A program made the translations under genes and the position numbers. The notes beneath the pieces were generated by a model. It was not told the origin of the DNA, ran no database searches, and worked only from the letters and a program-made list of their open reading frames with translations. A DNA stretch of 52,821 bases from Acidobacteriota bacterium (GTDB lineage: Bacteria > Acidobacteriota > Terriglobia > Bryobacterales > Bryobacteraceae): positions 1 through 52,821 of the forward strand of contig JAPKZA010000018.1 in NCBI GenBank assembly GCA_026394015.1, given 5' to 3'. This document shows positions 15,367 through 23,444 of this stretch, piece after piece. How positions within the stretch are numbered: the first letter of the stretch is position 1; every line of letters starts with the position of its first letter.

Positions 15367-16347
15367 ATGCAAACCCTCAAGTTCGTGGCCGCGCTACTCT
15401 CCCTCGCCACGCTGCTGCCCGCCGAAGAAAAATCCGGCTTCGAAACGCCGACGAAGGCGAATCGCGTCACCTCGCTCGATCTCCTCCGCGAGTTCGAAGC
15501 CCCCGAAGAAAAGGATTATCTCCTCGGCGAAGGCGACGAGATCCAAATCTCCGCCTGGGGCCGCGCCGAACTCAGTGGCAAACACGTCATCGGGCCCGAC
15601 GGCAATATCACCCTCCCCTACGTCGGCCTCTTCCCCATCGCCAACCTCACCCGCACCCAGGCCGCCAAGGCCGCCCTGGAAGCCTGGAGTCGGTTCTACG
15701 ACGCCCCCAACGTCACCGTTCAAGTCCAACGCTACGAAGCCAACAAAATCTTCGTCCTCGGCCGCGTCGCCAACCCCGGCCTCCTCCGCTTCGAAGGCCA
15801 GCCCACTCTGCTCGAAGCCGTCACCCGCGCCGGCGGCCTACCCATCGGCGGCATCGGTGCGGAAAAGGCCGCCCTCGCCCGCTGCATGGTCTTCCGCGGC
15901 CGCGACAAACTCGTCTGGATCGAACTCCGGAACCTCCTCAACGGCACCAACCTCGCCCTCAACATCCGCCTCCAGCGCAACGACACCCTCTACATCCCCG
16001 ATTCCGACGACCAGCTCGTCTACGTCATGGGCGAAGTCAAACGCCCCGGCGTCGTCCGCGTCACCCCGGAAATGACCTTCCTCTCCGCCCTCGCGCAAGC
16101 CGGCGGCCCCACCGACGACGCCAAAACCGGCAAGATCCGCCTCCTTCGCCCCACCGCCGGCATCGACCGCGACTTCAACCTCAACGACTTCTACCGCCTC
16201 CCCAAAAACCAGGACGTCCGCGTCCAGGACGGCGACATCATCTACGTCTCCAAATCCGGCATGGCCAAGCTCGGCTATGTCATGCAAAAGCTCAGCCCGC
16301 TCACCGGCTGGATGCTCTTCGGCACCGGATTCGTAGGGGGCAAGTAA
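15367..16347 (+). CDS. Wza-type polysaccharide export protein (SLBB domains)
   Basis: Outer-membrane or periplasmic export component, 326 residues. It starts with a signal peptide (M-Q-T-L-K-F-V-A-A-L-L-S-L-A-T-L-L-P-A) without a lipobox Cys, then a polysaccharide-export domain (Y-L-L-G-E-G-D-E-I-Q-I, G-P-D-G-N-I-T-L-P-Y-V-G) and two SLBB-like domains (F-V-L-G-R-V-A-N-P-G near residue 130; V-Y-V-M-G-E-V-K-R-P-G near 220). The start at 15367 was preferred to the upstream in-frame TTG because it begins the signal peptide and the -24/-12 box overlaps the longer form. The co-polymerase gene follows by 2 bp. Confidence 0.9.
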   Translation: MQTLKFVAALLSLATLLPAEEKSGFETPTKANRVTSLDLLREFEAPEEKDYLLGEGDEIQISAWGRAELSGKHVIGPDGNITLPYVGLFPIANLTRTQAAKAALEAWSRFYDAPNVTVQVQRYEANKIFVLGRVANPGLLRFEGQPTLLEAVTRAGGLPIGGIGAEKAALARCMVFRGRDKLVWIELRNLLNGTNLALNIRLQRNDTLYIPDSDDQLVYVMGEVKRPGVVRVTPEMTFLSALAQAGGPTDDAKTGKIRLLRPTAGIDRDFNLNDFYRLPKNQDVRVQDGDIIYVSKSGMAKLGYVMQKLSPLTGWMLFGTGFVGGK

Positions 16348-16349
16348 CC

Positions 16350-18386
16350 ATGACCACCCATCGCCCCGGCCCCACCGCAGCCAACTCCGAAGCAGAACCC
16401 AAGTCCTCCCCCCGCTCTTTCCATCCCCTCGAAAGCCTCCGCCAACACTATCGCCTCGCCCTCGGCATCGCCCTCGCCGTCATCGTCCTCGGCCTCCCCG
16501 CCGCCTGGTGGAAGGGCCGGCCCACCTTCCGCACCGAGGGTGTGCTATTCGTCTCCCCCCGCTTCCTCCGCAACCTGGACACGGACCCGGAGCACGAACT
16601 CCAGTCCAACTCCCAATACCGCGAATTCGTCCAACAGCAGGTCCGCACCATCAATCGCTACGACATCGTCGCCAACGCCCTCCCCCTCGGCTCCCCGGAA
16701 TCGGCCATCTGGACCCTCGGCAAGGAAACGCCGCGCCGCGCTACCGACCGCCTACGCACCTCCCTCCAGATCTCCCCCGTCCCCGATACCTACCAGATCA
16801 CCGTCGCCCTCGAAGGCGAAAAAGCGGCCGGTCTCGCCGAAATCATCAACAAAGTCATGGAAAGTTACGTCCGCACCGCCCACCACGAACTGCTCTACGA
16901 CAGCGATTCCCGCCTCCGCAATCTCGAAGAGGAGAAGCAGCAGGTGCAGGCCGGCATCGACAAAATGATCGACGAACGCGCCACGCTCGCTCAGCAACTC
17001 GGCACCACCGTCTTCAGCGGCGCCATCGTCAATAGCTTCGACAAACAGCTGGGCGGCACCGTCGACGCTCTCGCCGATGCCCGCCGCCAGCGCTTCGTTG
17101 CCGAAGCCGCCGCCGCCGCGCCCGAAGCCACCAAAGCCACCGCCCTCCAAAGCGCCATGAACGACACTGGGCTCAACGGCTTCAAGGGCGCTCTCAATAC
17201 CCGCAAGGCCGAACTCCTCACCAGCATCCGCGGCCTTGGGCCCCAACACGCCGGCCGCATCGCCGCCGAAAAGGAGATTCGCGCCATAGAGCAGGAACTC
17301 GAAGCCGTTACTGCCCAGTTGCAGCAAAAACTCGCCGGCAACCTCGACACCATCCAGCGCGCCCGCCAGGCCCAGGCCACCGCCGTCGAACAGCAGCTCA
17401 CCCAGGAATCGCAGTCCGTCCGCAAGCAAACGGAGTCCTACTACCGCGGCTATCAGCGCAGCCTCGAAGTCGGCGAAGAGCTCGACCGCCTCCGCAAACG
17501 CCTCAACGCTATCGAAGTCCGCATCAGCTACCTCCGCCTGGAAAACAAAGCCCCCGGCTTCGTCCGCGTCTTCTCCCCCGCCATGACGCCGGAATTCCCC
17601 ATCACCGGTGGCCGCACCAAGCTCGGTGCCTTAGTCCTCCTCGCCGCCCTCGCCCTTGCGCTCATGGTCCCGCTCGGCATCGATTACCTGGACCCCCGCC
17701 TGCGCGCCCCCGATGAACTCCAGGTCCACCTCGGCCTGCCCATCACCGGCTGGGTCCCCATCGGACGCGATGCCGACCCCGCCCACGTCCTCCGCGCCGC
17801 CGTTTCCATCCGCCGCCAGCTCCACATGTTGAAGCACCGGGCCATCGTCGTGTCCGCGCTCGATCACGGCGGCGGCTCCACCACCCTCACCCTAGCCCTC
17901 GCCGTCGCTCTGAACCGCCTTGGCATCCGTACCCTCGTCGTCGAAGCCAACGCCCTGACCCGCGACGTCCGCTACGAAGGCCACCCCTCCGGCGCCGGAC
18001 TCACCGATTGGCTCGCCGGCCGCACGGAACAGGAACCGCCCATCGCTCCCGCCATCGCCTCTCTCCCGTCCCGCATCGCCACCGGCCTCTGTGATGACCT
18101 TCTCCCCGTCGAACGGCTAATCACCCTTCTCGATACCCAATGCCAAGACTGGGACCTTGTACTGATCGACGCCGCCCCGCTCCCCACCAGCCTCGCCACC
18201 GAAGAGTTCGTCCGCGTCTTCGGAGCCTCGCTGCTCATCGTCGATGCCGAAAAAGACAGTAAATCCAACGTCTCCGCCGCCCTCGATAAACTCGACATCC
18301 TCGCTCCCAGCGCCTTCGGCGCGATTCTCAACAAGGTTCCCAAGAAAAGGAAATCAAATGACACCCCTACTGTACTCGCTGCATAG
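16350..18386 (+). CDS. Wzz/Wzc-like polysaccharide co-polymerase with degenerate tyrosine-kinase domain
   Basis: The 678-residue inner-membrane protein has membrane helices near residues 35-55 and 430-450, with a long periplasmic coiled-coil region between (many E-Q-Q/K-Q-V-Q and E-L-E-x-L heptads, about 190-400). The cytoplasmic C-terminal domain (about 475-660) has the P-loop fold of bacterial tyrosine kinases: the Walker A position reads D-H-G-G-G-S-T-T without the essential Lys, the A' motif is V-V-E-A-N, and Walker B is L-V-L-I-D-A-A-P-L. There is no C-terminal tyrosine cluster. It therefore probably sets chain length without kinase activity. The end overlaps the next gene by 29 bp. Confidence 0.88.
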   Translation: MTTHRPGPTAANSEAEPKSSPRSFHPLESLRQHYRLALGIALAVIVLGLPAAWWKGRPTFRTEGVLFVSPRFLRNLDTDPEHELQSNSQYREFVQQQVRTINRYDIVANALPLGSPESAIWTLGKETPRRATDRLRTSLQISPVPDTYQITVALEGEKAAGLAEIINKVMESYVRTAHHELLYDSDSRLRNLEEEKQQVQAGIDKMIDERATLAQQLGTTVFSGAIVNSFDKQLGGTVDALADARRQRFVAEAAAAAPEATKATALQSAMNDTGLNGFKGALNTRKAELLTSIRGLGPQHAGRIAAEKEIRAIEQELEAVTAQLQQKLAGNLDTIQRARQAQATAVEQQLTQESQSVRKQTESYYRGYQRSLEVGEELDRLRKRLNAIEVRISYLRLENKAPGFVRVFSPAMTPEFPITGGRTKLGALVLLAALALALMVPLGIDYLDPRLRAPDELQVHLGLPITGWVPIGRDADPAHVLRAAVSIRRQLHMLKHRAIVVSALDHGGGSTTLTLALAVALNRLGIRTLVVEANALTRDVRYEGHPSGAGLTDWLAGRTEQEPPIAPAIASLPSRIATGLCDDLLPVERLITLLDTQCQDWDLVLIDAAPLPTSLATEEFVRVFGASLLIVDAEKDSKSNVSAALDKLDILAPSAFGAILNKVPKKRKSNDTPTVLAA

Positions 18387-19413
18387 CGGCAACCTCTACG
18401 GCACCGAACGCATGGCGCTCGCCACCGCCCTCGGCCTCCGCGATGAGTTTGAAACTACCTTCGTCGCCCCCGAAGGTCCCTTCCACGCCGAAGCCAGCCG
18501 CCTCGGCTTCCGCACCATCGTCTTCAAAACACCCCTCCGCTTCGCCGCCGATATTCGCCAGTTCTTCGCGAATAGCCCGCGCACCGCCGCCGCCGGCACC
18601 CGCGCCCTCCCCACCCTCGCCGCCGCCCTCTGGTCCCGCGTCTACCGCCGCCCCTGTGCCAATATCCAGGTCGTCCACGGCGGCACCGAGGAACGGCTCA
18701 GCTACGGCCGCAAACGCTGGCTGAACCGTCTCGGAACGAAACAGGTGGCTGTTTCGAACTACGTCAGGGAACGCATGCTGTTCCATGGCGCGGACCCCGC
18801 GGCCCTCTCCGTCATCGAAAACTTCCTTACCCCTGAACGCGTCGACTCCAGCCCTCGCCGCGAGCCCTTCCAAAAATCCGGCATCCGCAAAATCGTCATC
18901 GTCTCCCGCCTCGACCCCATCAAACGCATCGATCTCCTACTCGACGCTCTCGACCTCACCCCCGCCCTGCAGAACGTTCAGTTCGAAATCTACGGCACCG
19001 GCGAAGACGAACAACTCCTTCGTTCCCGAGCACTTGCGCGGAATCCCAACGTCCACTTCCTGGGCTACCATCCCGACATCCCCTTCCGTGTAAGCCAGTC
19101 CGACCTCCTCCTCCACCTCTGTCCCGAAGAGCCCTTCGGCCTCGCCATCCTCGAAGCCATGGCCGCCCACGTCCCCGTCCTAGTCCCCAATTCCGGTGGT
19201 GCCGGCGCCATCATCGACCCCGGCAAAACCGGTTTTCACTTTCGCGCCAACGACGCCTTCGATCTGGCATTCCAACTGCAATACCTACAGTACCTACCAA
19301 AGGAAACCCTGACGAAAACGGTCGAAGCAGCCACCCGCTCCCTCCGCACCCGATTCTCAGCCAACTGCGGCATCGCTCACTACCGAAAGCTCATCCACAA
19401 ATGTCTAGCCTGA
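18358..19413 (+). CDS. Glycosyltransferase family 4
   Basis: A 351-residue GT-B enzyme. The ATG at 18358 is preceded by AAAAGGAAATCAA and starts the G-N-L-Y-G-T-E-R-M-A N-terminal motif typical of GT4 proteins. The donor domain shows V-S-R-L-D-P-I-K-R-I-D, Y-G-T-G-E-D-E, N-V-H-F-L-G-Y, and C-P-E-E-P-F-G-L-A-I-L-E-A-M-A with the E-x7-E pair. It overlaps both neighbours, so it is co-translated with them. An exact inverted repeat of activator half-sites lies inside the gene at 18737-18756. Sugar specificity is unknown. Confidence 0.92.
   Translation: MTPLLYSLHSGNLYGTERMALATALGLRDEFETTFVAPEGPFHAEASRLGFRTIVFKTPLRFAADIRQFFANSPRTAAAGTRALPTLAAALWSRVYRRPCANIQVVHGGTEERLSYGRKRWLNRLGTKQVAVSNYVRERMLFHGADPAALSVIENFLTPERVDSSPRREPFQKSGIRKIVIVSRLDPIKRIDLLLDALDLTPALQNVQFEIYGTGEDEQLLRSRALARNPNVHFLGYHPDIPFRVSQSDLLLHLCPEEPFGLAILEAMAAHVPVLVPNSGGAGAIIDPGKTGFHFRANDAFDLAFQLQYLQYLPKETLTKTVEAATRSLRTRFSANCGIAHYRKLIHKCLA
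18737..18756. repeat. Perfect inverted repeat of the activator half-site inside a coding region
   Basis: CGAAACAG-GTGG-CTGTTTCG: two exact 8-base half-sites of the CTGTTTCG motif, in the opposite (everted) arrangement to the palindrome at 31453. It encodes part of a glycosyltransferase, so its regulatory meaning is open. Confidence 0.8.
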
Positions 19414-20378
19414 ATCCAACCCTATCTGTCGTCGTCATCGGGCGCAACGAAGGCGAACGCCTGCGTCGTTGCCTGACTTCCATCCGCGACAGGAACCCCA
19501 TCCGTGGTCTCGTCGAAGTCATCTACGTCGATTCCAACTCCACCGACGGCAGCCCCGCCCTCGCCACCACCTTCGGCGCCCAGGTCGTCGAACTGAACGC
19601 CGCTCGCCCCAGCGCCGCCCTTGCCCGCAACGCCGGCTGGCGCGCCGCCGCCGCCCCTTGGATCCTCTTCCTCGACGGCGATACGATTCTCCACCCGGCC
19701 TTCCCCCGTTTGGCCCTCCGCAATGCCGGTGAAGCCTCCGTCGCCGCTGTGTGGGGCCATCGGCGGGAGATTGCTCCCACTGCCAATTTCTTCCACCGCG
19801 TTCTCGATCTGGACTGGGTCTATGCCCCTGGCGTCACCCCCTTCTGCGGTGGTGACGCCCTCTTCCGCCGCGCCGCTCTCGAACAGGTCGACGGTTTCAA
19901 CGAAACCCTCATTGCCGGTGAAGAGCCTGAACTCTGCACCCGCCTCCGCGCCCGCGGCTTCCAGATCCTGCACATCGACGCTCCCATGACCGGCCACGAT
20001 CTCGCCATCACCCGCTGGGGCCAGTACTGGTGCCGCGCCACCCGCGCCGGCTACGCCTACTCCCAGATGGCCTGGCGCACCCGCGGCGAACAATTCCCGC
20101 TCTGGAGCGCCGAAGCCCGCGGCAACGTCCTCCGCGCGCTCGTCCTGCTCGCCCTCGTCACCGCCATCCCCTTCGCCCCGCTCCCGGCCATGGTCATCCT
20201 CGCCACCCTCGTCGCCCGCAGTGCCTGGCGCTCCCGCTGGAAGAGCAACAACAACTTCTCCCTCCTCTGCTACGGTGCCCACTCGCACCTCCAGCAGCTT
20301 CCCATCTTCGCGGGCCAGGTCGCTTTCTGGTGGGACCTCGCCCAGAACCGCCGCCGCGGCTTGATTGAGTACAAATGA
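19401..20378 (+). CDS. Glycosyltransferase family 2
   Basis: The 325-residue protein has a GT2 core: L-S-V-V-V-I-G-R-N-E-G-E-R-L, V-D-S-N-S-T-D-G-S, L-D-G-D-T (D-x-D), G-G-D-A-L-F-R-R and E-E-P-E-L-C-x-R-L-R. A C-terminal hydrophobic stretch (about residues 230-262) suggests membrane attachment. It overlaps the upstream GT4 gene by 13 bp and the downstream acyltransferase by 4 bp (ATGA). Confidence 0.9.
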   Translation: MSSLNPTLSVVVIGRNEGERLRRCLTSIRDRNPIRGLVEVIYVDSNSTDGSPALATTFGAQVVELNAARPSAALARNAGWRAAAAPWILFLDGDTILHPAFPRLALRNAGEASVAAVWGHRREIAPTANFFHRVLDLDWVYAPGVTPFCGGDALFRRAALEQVDGFNETLIAGEEPELCTRLRARGFQILHIDAPMTGHDLAITRWGQYWCRATRAGYAYSQMAWRTRGEQFPLWSAEARGNVLRALVLLALVTAIPFAPLPAMVILATLVARSAWRSRWKSNNNFSLLCYGAHSHLQQLPIFAGQVAFWWDLAQNRRRGLIEYK

Positions 20379-20959
20379 CACTGAAGAGCCTCCTCCTCGC
20401 CCCCGCCGTCGCCCTGGCCCGCGCCGCCCGCCCCTTCGCCGGCCTCGCCCGCCTCTGGGCATTCGCCCGGCTCCGCGCCTCCCTCCGTACCCACGTTCCC
20501 GATTCCGTTGTCGTCCTCGGCGCCCCGGAGATCCACGGCACCGCCAACATCGTCCTCGGCGAAGAGCTCTACCTCTATTGCGATCTCTACCTCGAAACAC
20601 AGGACCACGGCCGCATCGAAATCGGCCGCGGCACCGTCATCTCCCGCGGTGTCCACATCGTCTCCTTCGGGTCCATCCGTATTGGCGAAGGCACCATGAT
20701 CGGCGAGTACGCGAGCATCCGCGATGCCAATCACGCCTTTCTCGCCGACGGCCCCCTTCGTGACGCCGACCATACCGCCGAGCCCATCTGGATCGGCAAC
20801 AACGTCTGGATCGGCCGCGGCGTCACCATCCTCTCCGGCGCTCGCATCGGAGACCGTGCCGTCATCGGCGCCAACGCCGTCGTCACCCGCGACGTCGCCC
20901 CCGGCGCCATCGTCGCCGGCGTCCCGGCGCGCCCCATCATCTCCCGGAGAGCCGCATGA
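20375..20959 (+). CDS. Hexapeptide-repeat acyltransferase
   Basis: A 194-residue left-handed beta-helix acyltransferase of the WcaF/maltose-O-acetyltransferase type. The active-site region contains D-A-N-H-A-F with the catalytic His, followed by P-I-W-I-G-N-N-V-W-I-G-R-G-V-T-I-L-S-G and V-I-G-A-N-A-V-V-T-R-D-V. The N-terminal about 45 residues are basic and alanine-rich. Probable role: O-acetylation of a sugar residue. It overlaps its neighbours by 4 bp on both sides. Confidence 0.9.
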   Translation: MTLKSLLLAPAVALARAARPFAGLARLWAFARLRASLRTHVPDSVVVLGAPEIHGTANIVLGEELYLYCDLYLETQDHGRIEIGRGTVISRGVHIVSFGSIRIGEGTMIGEYASIRDANHAFLADGPLRDADHTAEPIWIGNNVWIGRGVTILSGARIGDRAVIGANAVVTRDVAPGAIVAGVPARPIISRRAA

Positions 20960-22212
20960 CCCCCCGCATTCTTCTCAGCGCCTATCAATGTGCCCCCGGC
21001 CAAGGCAGCGTCTCGCAGATCGGTTGGGAGTGGTACGCCCGCATGGCCCGCCGCGCCTCCGTCACCCTCGTCACCCACATCCGCAACAAGCCGTTTCTCG
21101 AAGCCGCCGGCACCCCGATCAACGGCTCGGAAATCATCTACATCGATACCGAATGGTTCGCCCGCAGGATGTACGGCGCCGCCCGCTTCCTCTTCCCCGG
21201 CAGCGAACACTCGGTCTTCCTCCTCTCCTCAGTCGATTTCTTCGTCTACGACCGCGCCGCCCTCCGCACCCTCGCACCCCGCAAGAGCGAATGGGATGTC
21301 GTCCACATTGTCACCCCCGTCTCTCCCTCCGCCCACAGCGTCCTCGGCCGCCTCGGCCTCCCCGTCCTGCGCGGCCCGCTCAACGGCGGCCTCCGCACCC
21401 CGCCTAACTTCCCCGAATTTATGCGCGCCGACAGCGCCTGGCTCTACTCCCTGCGCGATCTCGCCAAGCCGCTCCAGGCCGTCCTCAACACCCCGCCCTC
21501 GGCCACCCTCTACGCCAACCAGTCCACCTGGAACGCCCTCTCCCCCGCCGAACGCAAACACGCCGAGCGCCTCCCGGAAATCGCCGTTGACCCTGCCTTC
21601 TTCCCCGCCGCCCCTTTGCCCGCCAGCCCCAGCCCCACCAATCCTCTCCAGGTCCTTTTCGTCGGCCGCCTCATCCCGGCCAAAGCGCTCCCGCTGCTGT
21701 TCGAAGGCGCCCGCCGCGCACACGGCCGCGTCCCCATCGAAGTTACCGTCATCGGCGATGGCCCCATACGCCAAACCTGGGAAGCCGAATCGAAAGCCCT
21801 CCCCTATCCCGTTCACTTCCTCGGCTCCCGCAATGCCGATGAAGTCAGCGCCGCCTTTGCTGCCAGCCACGTCTTCTGCCTCCCCAGCATTCGCGAATCC
21901 GGCGGTGCCGTGTTGCTCGAAGCCATGAGCGCCGCCCGCCCCGTCATCGCCGTCGACTACGGCGGCCCCGCCGAACTGGTCAACGAATCCGTCGGCCGCC
22001 TCGTCCCGGCGGACTCCTCGGAATCGGTCGCCGCCGGCATCGCCACTGCGCTCAGCGAAGTCATCGCCCAGCCCAATAAATGGCGCCAACGCGGCCTCGC
22101 GGGCCGCCAACACGTCCTGCTCAATCACACCTGGGATCAGCGCGTCCAGCGCGGTCTCGCCGTCTGTCGCAAACTCAACAACACCGCAATTGTCCGGCAG
22201 GAGGCCGCATGA
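20956..22212 (+). CDS. Glycosyltransferase family 4
   Basis: A 418-residue GT-B protein. The N-terminus I-L-L-S-A-Y-Q-C-A-P-G-Q-G-S-V-S-Q-I-G-W-E-W is characteristic of one GT4 subgroup. It shows L-F-V-G-R-L-I-P-A-K-A, V-I-G-D-G-P, and C-L-P-S-I-R-E-S-G-G-A-V-L-L-E-A-M-S. Translationally coupled to both neighbours by ATGA overlaps. Donor sugar unknown. Confidence 0.91.
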   Translation: MTPRILLSAYQCAPGQGSVSQIGWEWYARMARRASVTLVTHIRNKPFLEAAGTPINGSEIIYIDTEWFARRMYGAARFLFPGSEHSVFLLSSVDFFVYDRAALRTLAPRKSEWDVVHIVTPVSPSAHSVLGRLGLPVLRGPLNGGLRTPPNFPEFMRADSAWLYSLRDLAKPLQAVLNTPPSATLYANQSTWNALSPAERKHAERLPEIAVDPAFFPAAPLPASPSPTNPLQVLFVGRLIPAKALPLLFEGARRAHGRVPIEVTVIGDGPIRQTWEAESKALPYPVHFLGSRNADEVSAAFAASHVFCLPSIRESGGAVLLEAMSAARPVIAVDYGGPAELVNESVGRLVPADSSESVAAGIATALSEVIAQPNKWRQRGLAGRQHVLLNHTWDQRVQRGLAVCRKLNNTAIVRQEAA

Positions 22213-23444
22213 ACTACCTACTCGTGACCCACATACCCTTTACCCGGGATCAACACGGTCAGCCTGTTGTCGATAGCCTCTGGGCCCGCGATTTGATCGG
22301 TCTCGCCAAAGCCCTTGGCCCCATCCGTGTCGCCGCTCCCGAAGTCGACCCGGCAAAAGGTCCCACCACCTGGGGCCCCAACAGCGAAGCCCTCCCGGCC
22401 TCCTCCAACATCACCCTCCGCGGGTTCCCGGAAATGAAATCCGCCCGCTCCCTTGGCGCCATGCTGAAGATTCGATCCATCCTGAAGCAGGAGGTCGCCG
22501 CCGCCGATATCGTCCACACTTCCAATTTCTTCCCGCCCTACACCTGCCTTTCCTACGCTCACGATCTCGCCGTCAAGCTCGGCAAGAAGACGCTCTTCAT
22601 CATCGCCGAAGACTTTCACGACATGCTCGCCTGGGAATGGGTCCGCCCGTCGCACGGCCTAGCACGCTGGCGTCGCGAACGCGCGCTCAACAGCATTGAC
22701 CAGCGCGCTCGCAAGACCGCCGGTTCCGCCGCGCTCACCCTCCTCCACACCCCCGCCGCCGTCGAGCGCTACCGCCTCGATGCCCGCCACTCCATGATGA
22801 TCCGCCAGCCCGGCCACGAACTCTCGCAAGTCATCCCCGAACCCGCGCTGGACGCCCGGCTGCAGGCTCTCTCCAACGGCGCTCCCCTCCGTCTCACCGC
22901 CGCTTGCCGCCACGCCGAACTGAAAGGCCTCGATCTTCTCATCCGGGCCATCGGCCTGCTCAATGACCGCGGCGTGAAAGTGGACCTCACCCTGTACGGC
23001 CAGGGCCCGGAGACCCAGCATCTCCAATTGATCGCCGTCGCCGCCGGTGTCGCCGGGCAGGTCCACATGCCGGGCAGTCTCCGCGCCGGCGAAGAACTCG
23101 ACGACGCCCTTCGCGCCTCCGACCTCTTCGTCATGCCCCACCGCACTACCGATTTCGGACGCGCCTTCTTCGACGCGATGGCCGCCGGCCTCCCCGTTCT
23201 CGCCTTCCGCACGCCCGCCAGCGCCACTACCGTCTACGATGGCCAGGACGGCTTCCTCGCCCCGCTCGATGACGTCCAGGGCCTGGCCGAACGCATCTCC
23301 TGGCTCCACGCCGAACGGCCCACCCTCGCCGCCGCCTCCCGCGCCGCCCGCCGCCGCGCCCTCGGGAATACCCGCTCGGAATGGTTCCGCATGCGCGCCA
23401 ACTGGACGCTCGCCCTCCTCGAAGAAAGCTCCCATGCCGCATAG
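22209..23444 (+). CDS. Glycosyltransferase family 4
   Basis: The start at 22209 gives a 411-residue protein beginning M-N-Y-L-L-V-T-H-I-P-F and overlaps the preceding stop by 4 bp; the site is preceded by AGGAGG. Donor-domain features are A-C-R-H-A-E-L-K-G-L-D, L-Y-G-Q-G-P-E, and M-P-H-R-T-T-D-F-G-R-A-F-F-D-A-M-A, which keeps the acidic residue near the usual E-x7-E region but with Asp. Last glycosyltransferase before the flippase. Confidence 0.88.
   Translation: MNYLLVTHIPFTRDQHGQPVVDSLWARDLIGLAKALGPIRVAAPEVDPAKGPTTWGPNSEALPASSNITLRGFPEMKSARSLGAMLKIRSILKQEVAAADIVHTSNFFPPYTCLSYAHDLAVKLGKKTLFIIAEDFHDMLAWEWVRPSHGLARWRRERALNSIDQRARKTAGSAALTLLHTPAAVERYRLDARHSMMIRQPGHELSQVIPEPALDARLQALSNGAPLRLTAACRHAELKGLDLLIRAIGLLNDRGVKVDLTLYGQGPETQHLQLIAVAAGVAGQVHMPGSLRAGEELDDALRASDLFVMPHRTTDFGRAFFDAMAAGLPVLAFRTPASATTVYDGQDGFLAPLDDVQGLAERISWLHAERPTLAAASRAARRRALGNTRSEWFRMRANWTLALLEESSHAA

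Noticed and set aside
15243-16349. Upstream extension of the co-polymerase frame
   Set aside because: The extension overlaps the export gene in another frame and is Arg/Pro/His-rich noise; the real start is 16350.
18784-18800. Additional GG-N10-GC match as an internal sigma-54 promoter
   Set aside because: The match has no TGGCA or TTGC context; in such GC-rich coding DNA bare GG-N10-GC pairs are common by chance.
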